This document shows, piece after piece, positions 1 to 5,062 of a stretch of 5,657 nt of DNA (its first letter is position 1; the number at the start of each line of letters is the position of its first letter). Under the pieces are notes generated by a model. The model made no database searches and had not been told where the DNA came from. It saw nothing but the letters and a program-made list of their open reading frames with translations. Source of the stretch: Thermoleophilaceae bacterium (GTDB taxonomy: Bacteria > Actinomycetota > Thermoleophilia > Solirubrobacterales > JACPNS01); assembly GCA_016463365.1 (NCBI GenBank), contig JAEMRJ010000134.1, positions 1 through 5,657 on the forward strand, given 5' to 3'. A program made the translations under genes and the position numbers.

Positions 1-41
1 GTGATCGCGATCCCGTTACGTGACTTGATCTCAATCTGCAT
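1..41 (-). CDS. hpf: Ribosome hibernation-promoting factor (HPF/RaiA family), N-terminal fragment
   Basis: Only the first 13 codons plus two bases are inside the window; the gene runs off the left edge. The visible peptide is MQIEIKSRNGIAI, closely matching the usual opening of HPF/RaiA proteins (MQIxIKGRN...). These proteins bind the small ribosomal subunit in the cytoplasm and promote inactive 100S or protected 70S ribosomes in stationary phase. The ATG is well supported by an AAGGAG ten bases upstream. The position just after comF agrees with the comF-hpf-secA order common in bacteria, so secA may follow outside the window. The gap to comF is 67 nt, so co-transcription is possible. The call rests on a very short peptide plus context; the domain that separates long from short HPF forms cannot be seen. 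Confidence 0.72.
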   Translation of the reverse strand, partial: MQIEIKSRNGIAI

Positions 42-51
42 GTTCCACCAA

Positions 52-57
52 CTCCTT
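52..57 (-). promoter_or_regulatory. Shine-Dalgarno site of hpf
   Basis: On the minus strand this reads AAGGAG, ten bases before the ATG at 41. It is one of the strongest ribosome binding sites in the window and fixes the start of a gene of which only 13 codons are visible. Strong initiation fits a highly expressed ribosome-associated protein. Confidence 0.7.
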
Positions 58-108
58 GTGTTTTGGAAGTTGATCGGATCGCATGCAGCCAGAGCGAGTG
101 CTCGGGGC

Positions 109-828
109 TCACGACGCGAGTGGCGCCGGTGCAATCCGGTCACTCGTGCGTGTCTGTCGCCCGGCGCTGGCGAATGACACTGACCGGGCCAGGACTGAGC
201 CTGTCGGGTGGTGCCGTTCGCGGATCGCCTGGGCGCATACCTCCAATGTAACGCCTGTGGTGACAACGTCGTCGCACACCACAACGTTTGTCGGAAACAC
301 CGCTAAAGAATTTGGCGTGTGTTGTCGAATCGCCCGCTCATCCACGGTGATCGCGCTGGCGGGCATCTGAAGCCGCCGGGCGCGACTCAGCTGCGATTGC
401 GGAGGGGCAACTTCGGCCCGGCGGAGGCAGTCCACCACGAGCAGTTCGGTGCCTTGGGCGAGCGCCCGGGCAAGCAGCAGCGACTGGTTGTATCCGCGTG
501 CACGACGGCGCGCCGGGTGCGGCGGCGCCGGAACAAGCCAGTCCGCTTCGGCGAACCAGGTTGGCAACCGCGGGCGCATCAGCTCGGCCAACTCTTCGGC
601 GACCGCCACCGCTCCTTCGAACTTCAGGGCCGCGACCAGTGATCGCGCCTCTGCCCGGTGCGGAAATGCAGCAAAGCAGGTCTGGTCCGATCGGCCGATC
701 GGCATCCGCTCAAGTTCCCCGCGGCAGCGGAAGCAGATCCAGGCACTCGGCTCTGTGGCCGCCGCGCATGCCGCGCAGCGTGGTGGCACGAGCAGCCCGA
801 CTGCGCGGTTGATGAGATCGCGGTGCAT
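109..828 (-). CDS. comF: ComF family protein (ComFC-like phosphoribosyltransferase), complete, 239 aa
   Basis: This is a cytoplasmic ComF/GntX-type protein: an N-terminal four-cysteine zinc-binding module followed by a type I phosphoribosyltransferase fold. The cysteines are C18, C21, C32 and C35 (CAAC and CFRC pairs). The family motif RRRARGYNQ is at 107-115, QSQLSR lies near 144-149, and the PRPP-binding loop VVVCDDVVTTG is at 182-192 with the Asp pair D186/D187. In naturally competent bacteria ComFC is needed for uptake or processing of transforming DNA, but homologues are widespread in species without known competence and the substrate is unclear. Length is usual for the family. The ATG at 828 gives the typical ComF opening; no strong Shine-Dalgarno precedes it. 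A 59-nt gap separates it from a divergent gene on the right, and hpf follows on the left. The identification is firm; the physiological role here is not. Confidence 0.93.
   Translation of the reverse strand: MHRDLINRAVGLLVPPRCAACAAATEPSAWICFRCRGELERMPIGRSDQTCFAAFPHRAEARSLVAALKFEGAVAVAEELAELMRPRLPTWFAEADWLVPAPPHPARRRARGYNQSLLLARALAQGTELLVVDCLRRAEVAPPQSQLSRARRLQMPASAITVDERAIRQHTPNSLAVFPTNVVVCDDVVTTGVTLEVCAQAIRERHHPTGSVLARSVSFASAGRQTRTSDRIAPAPLAS
687..702. repeat. 16-bp perfect palindrome inside comF
   Basis: The sequence CCGATCGGCCGATCGG equals its own reverse complement and is two tandem copies of the 8-bp palindrome CCGATCGG. It lies within comF and encodes part of the PIGRSDQ segment after the zinc module. 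It could act as a protein-binding or methylation hot spot, or simply reflect the strong GATC bias of this DNA. No function is shown. Confidence 0.6.
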
Positions 829-871
829 GCAGTCAGCCTGCCGACCCGCGTGTAACGGTTCAAGACCGGAA

Positions 872-880
872 TGTAAGAAT
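872..880 (+). promoter_or_regulatory. Possible extended -10 promoter giving a leaderless mRNA
   Basis: TGTAAGAAT reads as an extended -10 (TGn followed by AAGAAT, four of six matches to TATAAT) ending 7 nt before the ATG at 888. No purine-rich Shine-Dalgarno precedes that ATG and no convincing -35 is seen. Transcription would begin at or next to the ATG, as in the leaderless transcripts frequent in actinobacteria. The 59-bp divergent spacer (829-887) must also hold the comF promoter; I could not pick one with confidence. Confidence 0.3.
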
Positions 881-887
881 TCGACCC

Positions 888-1181
888 ATGAGTCGCGACG
901 AAAAAGTCACAGCGGCCGGTGTGGTGATGTTCTACTGGGATTCCGGCGACGAAGAACGCCACCTGCTCGTGAACATCGACCCCGACGACCACCACAAGCC
1001 GGACGCCTTCGAACTGACCGGCGACCTGCGCGATGCGGCGATCGCTGAGATCGACGAAGGCCTGCGCATGGAGGTGGACTACCTGATCGAGCACCACGAG
1101 ATTGTCGACCCGGACGGCGCGACCACGATGGACCGCACGCGGCCGAAAATATTGGCCGTGCGCTTCTTCGCGGACGGTTAG
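888..1181 (+). CDS. Small acidic protein of unknown function, 97 aa
   Basis: I do not recognise the family. The protein has 15 Asp and 9 Glu against 10 Lys/Arg, so its net charge is about -14, with paired histidines at 35-36 and 69-70. It opens with a short hydrophobic strand (AAGVVMFYW, 9-17), then an acidic stretch IDPDDHH (30-36), a predicted helix DLRDAAIAEIDEGL (46-59), and ends with a strand-like ILAVRFF (88-94). There is no signal peptide, membrane segment or cysteine, so it is probably a soluble cytoplasmic protein. Codons end mostly in G or C, supporting a real gene. It is the only credible plus-strand gene: divergent from comF (59-nt spacer) and convergent with the metallopeptidase, their stop codons overlapping by 4 nt. 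The start is the first ATG in frame; without a Shine-Dalgarno, it may be leaderless. Confidence 0.75.
   Translation: MSRDEKVTAAGVVMFYWDSGDEERHLLVNIDPDDHHKPDAFELTGDLRDAAIAEIDEGLRMEVDYLIEHHEIVDPDGATTMDRTRPKILAVRFFADG
1135..1163. terminator. Hairpin at the convergent gene ends, possible two-way terminator
   Basis: Arms at 1135-1144 and 1154-1163 pair over nine positions (including one G-U) with one A-C mismatch and an AT-rich 9-nt loop (GAAAATATT). The hairpin sits about 15 nt before the stop codon of the plus-strand acidic gene and about 14 nt beyond the stop codon of the minus-strand metallopeptidase gene. It lacks a T-tract on either side, so it is not a classic intrinsic terminator, but tailless hairpins have been proposed to terminate in actinobacteria. 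It is also coding sequence, which weakens the case. Confidence 0.35.
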
Positions 1182-2230
1182 AGCAGTTCGATGCGGATCT
1201 TGGCGTTGCCTGTCTTCTTGCGGGCAGAGATCTTGATGTCCCAGGTACCGGGATCGACCGCCGTGAACAGCGACTCGACCCGCCCCCTGGTCCTTGACTT
1301 CGCGTAGAGCTTGCGACCGCCGTGCGGGTAGACCCAGACGTCGAAGTCGCGGCCCTTGGCACCGCTCACGTAGACATACAGGAAGCTGATGTTCGGGGTT
1401 GTGACCGTCTTCGTGTAAGTGCGCGCGTGCCTGATCGTGCGCGTGAGCTTCTTGGTTGAGAGCTTGAGTCCGATGTCGATGTCGCGCTTCATCGCCTTGA
1501 GCGCAGAGCTTGCGGGCGGCCCGGCGGTGGAGAGCTGCCAGCCGATGATTCCGTTGAGGACGACGAAGTCTTCGGCGTATAGCTCGGGGAGCAGATTTTC
1601 CCAACTGGGGCTGCTGCAGGCGAAGGTGTCGGACAGTTTTTCGCCGAGCACGCGGACAAAGAACCACTCGCGCGAGGCGTCGCCGTCGATCCCGCAACCC
1701 CGACCGATTCCGAAATCATTGAGGTGCGCGATGTTGAGCAGCTGGTTGTCCGTGTGGTGCCCGTACTCATGAACGAGCGAGTGCTTCCAGTCGGTGTCGT
1801 CGTTTGCGACCCAGATCTGGCCTTTGCCGTTGCGCGCCGGATCTGTGGGCAGGTAGCAGGCGAGCGCCTGGCTTGAACCGCAGATCGTTGCGATCTCGGC
1901 GAGCGTGACGACATGGACGATCACGTCCGCGATCTCGGCGCCGTGGTACGTGGAGTTGAGCACCGCGCCGAACGCGTTGAGGTCTGCGCCGGGGACTGTG
2001 GTGTCGATCGTGAAACTGCGGCCGGCGGAGTCCGTGTAGGCGGCGCGGCCGGTCTTTGCGATCCCTGCGACTTTCGGCGGCGCGTCAAGAATCACATCCT
2101 TGACGACGCCTTTGGCCTTGACCTTCGTCAGGTCAACTGTGCCTGCGGGCTGGGCCGCGGACGCGGGACCAGCCATCAGCGCGGTCGCAAGAAGCGCGAG
2201 CGCGCTGAGAACGGTGGTTTTGAAGGTCAT
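1178..2230 (-). CDS. Secreted HEXXH zinc metallopeptidase with C-terminal PPC-like domain, 350 aa
   Basis: A Sec signal peptide is clear: Lys4, a hydrophobic core at about 6-20 and an ASA|A cleavage motif at 23-26. The mature protein has the zincin motif HEYGH at 154-158 (two zinc histidines and the catalytic Glu155). The segment ELYAED at 216-221 fits an ExxA(D/E) helix, so Glu216 is a likely third ligand. Four cysteines (117, 125, 179, 205) surround the active-site region and could form disulfides. From about 278 to 350 the chain is beta-rich with FDVWVYP (296-302) and DPGTWDIKI (326-334), the pattern of pre-peptidase C-terminal (PPC-like) beta-sandwich domains. It is therefore probably an exported zinc-dependent protease; its substrate and exact family are unknown. 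The ATG at 2230 is 12 nt after the upstream secreted-protein gene and has only a weak Shine-Dalgarno, suggesting translation coupled to that gene. Confidence 0.8.
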   Translation of the reverse strand: MTFKTTVLSALALLATALMAGPASAAQPAGTVDLTKVKAKGVVKDVILDAPPKVAGIAKTGRAAYTDSAGRSFTIDTTVPGADLNAFGAVLNSTYHGAEIADVIVHVVTLAEIATICGSSQALACYLPTDPARNGKGQIWVANDDTDWKHSLVHEYGHHTDNQLLNIAHLNDFGIGRGCGIDGDASREWFFVRVLGEKLSDTFACSSPSWENLLPELYAEDFVVLNGIIGWQLSTAGPPASSALKAMKRDIDIGLKLSTKKLTRTIRHARTYTKTVTTPNISFLYVYVSGAKGRDFDVWVYPHGGRKLYAKSRTRGRVESLFTAVDPGTWDIKISARKKTGNAKIRIELL

Positions 2231-2242
2231 TCAGATTCCGAC

Positions 2243-2698
2243 TCAGCAGTTGGGGACGCCTGCGGCATCCATCGTTTCAACGCTTGGAATGGTGTCGGAT
2301 CCCGTGGTCTTCGATTTTGAAGTCTTGCCGAGCACGGTGTACTTCATGTTCAGGTGATAGGTGAGGTTCTGGCCGGCTGTTCCGGATATCCGGGCGGTCT
2401 TGCCCTTGTAACTGCTGCTTCGCTTGAGATTGGTGACGCCGGAACGCACCACTGCAAGCGAGTTGCTGTCGAGCACCTGGTACCCGATGCGTACCTTCTC
2501 GGGCTTCGGGACGCCACTGCGACGGACCTTGGCCTTGAACTGAAGGCGGTATGAGAGAACGTCCGGCGCCGTGCGGCAGAGGTCCACAGCTTCGTAGCTG
2601 ACGGTCACGTAGATATAGGCCGCGCTGGCCGACGGAACTGCAAAAAGTCCGACCGCGACGGCCGAGAGCACTGAGAGAAGAGCGATTTTCTTACGCAA
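2243..2698 (-). CDS. Small secreted protein of unknown function, 151 aa (TTG start)
   Basis: The protein starts MRKKIALLSVLS, a textbook Sec signal peptide (three basic residues, hydrophobic core to about 20, ASA|A near 24-27). The mature part, about 125 residues, is rich in Ser, Thr, Val, Lys and Tyr with alternating hydrophobic residues, so a small beta-sandwich is likely. It has only two cysteines, Cys41 and the very last residue Cys151, placed to close the chain with one disulfide. No catalytic motif is visible and I do not recognise the family. The start is TTG at 2698: it gives the full basic n-region and has AGGAAAGG seven bases upstream, whereas the nearby upstream ATG runs straight into a stop. 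The gene lies 12 nt before the metallopeptidase gene, so the two are probably co-transcribed; it could be a partner, substrate or unrelated cargo. Confidence 0.8.
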   Translation of the reverse strand: MRKKIALLSVLSAVAVGLFAVPSASAAYIYVTVSYEAVDLCRTAPDVLSYRLQFKAKVRRSGVPKPEKVRIGYQVLDSNSLAVVRSGVTNLKRSSSYKGKTARISGTAGQNLTYHLNMKYTVLGKTSKSKTTGSDTIPSVETMDAAGVPNC

Positions 2699-2705
2699 GG
2701 GGGAG

Positions 2706-2713
2706 CCTTTCCT
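2706..2713 (-). promoter_or_regulatory. Shine-Dalgarno site selecting the TTG start of the small secreted protein
   Basis: AGGAAAGG on the minus strand lies seven bases before TTG at 2698. It decides the start: the only close upstream ATG is followed directly by TAG, and an internal start would lose the basic n-region of the signal peptide. Confidence 0.65.
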
Positions 2714-2729
2714 GATCTACATGTAGTTC
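2714..2729. promoter_or_regulatory. Dyad symmetry in the leader of the secreted-protein operon, possible operator
   Basis: A perfect 10-bp palindrome CTACATGTAG (2717-2726) extends to a 16-bp dyad with one mismatched pair. It lies between a -10-like box (2731-2736) and the Shine-Dalgarno, where transcription would start. That is a common place for a repressor site or a short 5' hairpin. The region is AT-richer than its surroundings. Function is inferred from position only. Confidence 0.35.
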
Positions 2730-2730
2730 T

Positions 2731-2736
2731 ATTATC
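2731..2736 (-). promoter_or_regulatory. Candidate -10 box for the secreted-protein operon
   Basis: The minus strand reads GATAAT, five of six matches to TATAAT, in the 65-nt gap after the guanylyltransferase gene. No TTGACA-like -35 occurs at 15-19 nt spacing, so the promoter, if real, may depend on an activator or another sigma factor. It would let the two exported proteins be expressed separately from the upstream housekeeping operon. Confidence 0.35.
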
Positions 2737-2763
2737 GCCTATCGGCAAGTTGAGTCTGGCCGT

Positions 2764-3777
2764 TCAGTCGAAGCGACGCAGATTGGCGACAACATCGCCC
2801 TGACCGAGGATCGCGCCGATCGCGATTGTCTGCGCCGGCACTTCGCCGCCCGGGAAGATGATCGTGTCACGGACAGCGGCGCCCGCGCCGATCCTCGCTC
2901 CGTCGCCGATCACCACCGGTCCCTGGAGTTTCACGCCGTCGCCAAGCACAACGTTTTCGCCGATCCAGACCGGACCCTCGACCAGCTCTGCCCGGTCCAG
3001 CGCACCAGGCGTCGATGTGTGGATCGTCTCGCTTCCACCGGTGCCCTCGATGCCGAGGTCCAGTGCGCCGGTCAACGCGTCAAAGGTGCCTTCGCGCAGT
3101 TCGCGCAACGAACCGACGTCATTCCAGTATTCGTCGATCTCGTGGATGTGGAAAGGCACGTCCTTCTCGAGCAGGACCGGGAAAACGTCCTTGGCCCAGT
3201 CGACAAACTCGCTGTCGGGGAAGTGGTCGAAGATCTCCGGACTGAAGACGTAGATGCCGCAGTTGCCCAGGTCGCTGAGCGCGTCCTCTGGTTCTGGCTT
3301 CTCCTGGAAGCCAGTTATGCGTCCGTCCTTGTCGTGCAGGACGACTCCGTACTCGCGCGTGTCGGGGACGCGCTTGACGGTAAGGGTGGCGACTCCGCCG
3401 GCGCTCTTGTGCCGCTCGATCAGTCTGGTCAGGTTGACGTCTGTCAGCGCGTCGCCGCTGATGATCAAGAACGGCTCACCGCCCTCAGTCAGCGTTTCTG
3501 CAACGGCGCGCACACCGCCGGCGGTGCCGAGCAGCTCGGGCTCGAAGTTGTACTCGAGATCGATGCCGAAGGCCGAGCCGTCGCCGAAGTAGTCGCGGAT
3601 CGTGTCGGGGAAATAGTGGAGATTTGCGACGGCGCCGTCGAAGCCGTGCTTCTGGACGAGCGTGAGCAGATGGGCCATGCACGGACGGTCGATCACCGGC
3701 ACCATCGGCTTCGGAATTCCGAACGTGATCGGCTTCAGGCGTGTGCCCAGTCCTGCTGCGAGAACCATTGCTTTCAT
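2764..3777 (-). CDS. Mannose-1-phosphate guanylyltransferase-like NDP-sugar pyrophosphorylase, 337 aa
   Basis: This is a cytoplasmic nucleotidyltransferase joining a sugar 1-phosphate and an NTP into an NDP-sugar plus pyrophosphate. The GT-A fold spans about 1-235: signature GLGTRLKPIT at 9-18 and PKP at 22-24, GTAGG at 84-88, metal-binding SGDA at 107-110 (Asp109), FQEKP at 157-161, NCGIYVF at 172-178 and YWNDVGS at 217-223 (Asp220, second metal ligand). From about 264 hexapeptide-like repeats form a left-handed beta-helix tail. The layout matches GDP-mannose pyrophosphorylases of archaea, eukaryotes and mycobacteria, and the isomerase gene two positions upstream can supply mannose 6-phosphate; no phosphomannomutase is in the window. 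Glucose-1-phosphate thymidylyl- or uridylyltransferase activity cannot be excluded. The ATG overlaps the sahH stop codon (ATGA), with AAAGGA eight bases upstream, so translation is probably coupled. Confidence 0.88.
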   Translation of the reverse strand: MKAMVLAAGLGTRLKPITFGIPKPMVPVIDRPCMAHLLTLVQKHGFDGAVANLHYFPDTIRDYFGDGSAFGIDLEYNFEPELLGTAGGVRAVAETLTEGGEPFLIISGDALTDVNLTRLIERHKSAGGVATLTVKRVPDTREYGVVLHDKDGRITGFQEKPEPEDALSDLGNCGIYVFSPEIFDHFPDSEFVDWAKDVFPVLLEKDVPFHIHEIDEYWNDVGSLRELREGTFDALTGALDLGIEGTGGSETIHTSTPGALDRAELVEGPVWIGENVVLGDGVKLQGPVVIGDGARIGAGAAVRDTIIFPGGEVPAQTIAIGAILGQGDVVANLRRFD

Positions 3778-5048
3778 TGGTCAGATCCTTTCATGATGTC
3801 CCAGGAAGTCAGGTAGCTCTTCTGCGCCTCGGTCAGCTCGTCGATCGTCACCCGGAGGGACTCGAGCTTGAGGCGGGCGATCGTCTGGTCGATCGCGGGC
3901 GGGACGGGATAGATACGCGGCTCGAGGCCTGCGCCGTTCTTGACAAGGTGTTCGACGGACAGCGCCTGATTCGCGAAGCTCATGTCCATCACCGCCGGAG
4001 GGTGTCCTTCGGCAGCCGAGAGATTGACCAGGCGGCCCTCCGCGAGCAGGTAGATCCTGCGTTCGTCGGACATGGTGTAGCGCTCGACGAGCGGGCGCAC
4101 CTCTGCCCTGGCGGCGGCGCGGGAATCGAGGTCAGACTTGTTGATCTCGATGTCAAAGTGGCCGGCGTTGCAGACGATCGTGCCGTCGCCCATCACGTCG
4201 AACATCGCTCCGGCGACCGCGTCGCGATTGCCGGTCACGGTGATGATCACGTCGGCGCGCGCGGCTGCCTCGACGCCGGTCAGCACCGTGAAGCCGTCCA
4301 TCACAGCCTCGAGCGCTCGCAGCGGGTCGACCTCACAGATCAGGACGTTCGCACCCAGGCCCTTGGCGCGCAGCGCGACGCCCTTCCCGCATGAGCCGTA
4401 TCCGATCACCGCCACCACGCGACCGGCGATCAGCAGGTTGGTGGCGCGCAGGATCCCGTCGAGCGTGGACTGTCCGGTGCCGTACCGGGTGTCAAAAAGG
4501 TGTTGGGTCTGCGCCTCGTTGACGGCGATCACCGGGTACGCGAGAGTGCCTTCACGCTCAAGCGCCTTCAGGCGGATCACGCCGGTGGTCGTCTCTTCGG
4601 TGCCGCCGAGCACGCCCGGGAGCAGCTCTTTGCGCGGACCGTGCAGCGCGCCGATCACGTCGGCCCCGTCGTCGAGCGTGATCTGCGGTGCGATGTCACA
4701 GACCGCGTCGATGTGGCGGTCATACGCGGCGCGGTCCTCGCCGTGGACGGCGAAGACGCGGGCGTCGTAGCGTTGCGCAAGCGCCGCAGCAACCTCATCC
4801 TGGGTCGAGAGCGGATTGCTCGCGCTGATTGCGACCTCTGCCCCGCCCGCGATCAGCGCGCGCACCAGATTGGCCGTCTCTGCGGTGATGTGGAGGCAGG
4901 CGCCGATTCTTGTCCCCGCGAGCGGCTTTTCGCGTTCGAAGCGTTCGGTGATTCGTGCCAGTGCCGGCATCTCGTTGCCCGCCCACTCGACACGCAGCAC
5001 GCCGGCGTCGGCCAGCTTGGGATCGGCGATTTCGACTGCCGCGGCCAC
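3774..5048 (-). CDS. ahcY: Adenosylhomocysteinase, short form, with substituted catalytic residues, 424 aa
   Basis: Adenosylhomocysteinase reversibly splits S-adenosylhomocysteine into adenosine and homocysteine, relieving product inhibition of methyltransferases; it is cytosolic and NAD-dependent. Family landmarks are present: His53 in HITAET, SNPLSTQD at 77-84, Asp126/Asp127, EETTTG at 151-156, the NAD loop GYGSCGKG at 216-223, GHFDIEIN at 296-303 and the GHP at 348-350. Like archaeal and Thermotoga enzymes it is about 424 aa, has YGTGQST and lacks the C-terminal HYRY-type tail of long actinobacterial and human forms. In the substrate loop VNEAQTQHLFDTRYG, the residue aligned to human Lys186 is Gln182 and that aligned to Asn191 is Thr187, so activity may be altered. 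Archaeal relatives can prefer S-inosylhomocysteine. The start is GTG with AAGGGG eight bases upstream. It lies 13 nt after the isomerase gene and overlaps the next gene by 4 nt. Confidence 0.9.
   Translation of the reverse strand: MAAAVEIADPKLADAGVLRVEWAGNEMPALARITERFEREKPLAGTRIGACLHITAETANLVRALIAGGAEVAISASNPLSTQDEVAAALAQRYDARVFAVHGEDRAAYDRHIDAVCDIAPQITLDDGADVIGALHGPRKELLPGVLGGTEETTTGVIRLKALEREGTLAYPVIAVNEAQTQHLFDTRYGTGQSTLDGILRATNLLIAGRVVAVIGYGSCGKGVALRAKGLGANVLICEVDPLRALEAVMDGFTVLTGVEAAARADVIITVTGNRDAVAGAMFDVMGDGTIVCNAGHFDIEINKSDLDSRAAARAEVRPLVERYTMSDERRIYLLAEGRLVNLSAAEGHPPAVMDMSFANQALSVEHLVKNGAGLEPRIYPVPPAIDQTIARLKLESLRVTIDELTEAQKSYLTSWDIMKGSDQ
3786..3791 (-). promoter_or_regulatory. Shine-Dalgarno site of the guanylyltransferase-like gene, inside sahH
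   Basis: AAAGGA on the minus strand, eight bases before the ATG at 3777, within the last codons of the adenosylhomocysteinase gene. With the ATGA start/stop overlap it points to coupled translation of the two proteins. Confidence 0.6.
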
Positions 5049-5056
5049 TGGGCGAT

Positions 5057-5062
5057 CCCCTT
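5057..5062 (-). promoter_or_regulatory. Shine-Dalgarno site selecting the GTG start of adenosylhomocysteinase
   Basis: AAGGGG on the minus strand begins on the last base of the isomerase stop codon and ends eight bases before GTG at 5048. It supports GTG as the true start and implies reinitiation by ribosomes finishing the upstream gene. Confidence 0.65.

Noticed and set aside
42..108. A GAGC/GCTC mini-hairpin after comF considered as a terminator
   Set aside because: The stem is only four base pairs with no T-tract, too weak to support a terminator between comF and hpf.
449..1048. A 199-codon plus-strand frame running opposite comF into the acidic gene
   Set aside because: Product is Arg/Ala/Ser-rich without motifs; it conflicts with comF and with the acidic gene in another frame.
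624..1697. A long (357-codon) minus-strand open frame spanning the acidic gene and half of the metallopeptidase gene
   Set aside because: Its product is Arg/His-rich low-complexity sequence without any family motif, and it overlaps the peptidase frame, which has a signal peptide and HEXXH motif. It is an artefact of high G+C.
3019..3816. A 265-codon plus-strand open frame opposite the guanylyltransferase-like gene
   Set aside because: It is antisense to a gene with a full set of nucleotidyltransferase motifs; its product has no motif and no ribosome binding site was evident.
3741..4394. Plus-strand open frames opposite adenosylhomocysteinase (here and at 4138-4770 and 4500-5099)
   Set aside because: All mirror a strongly conserved enzyme on the minus strand and have compositions expected of antisense frames in GC-rich DNA.
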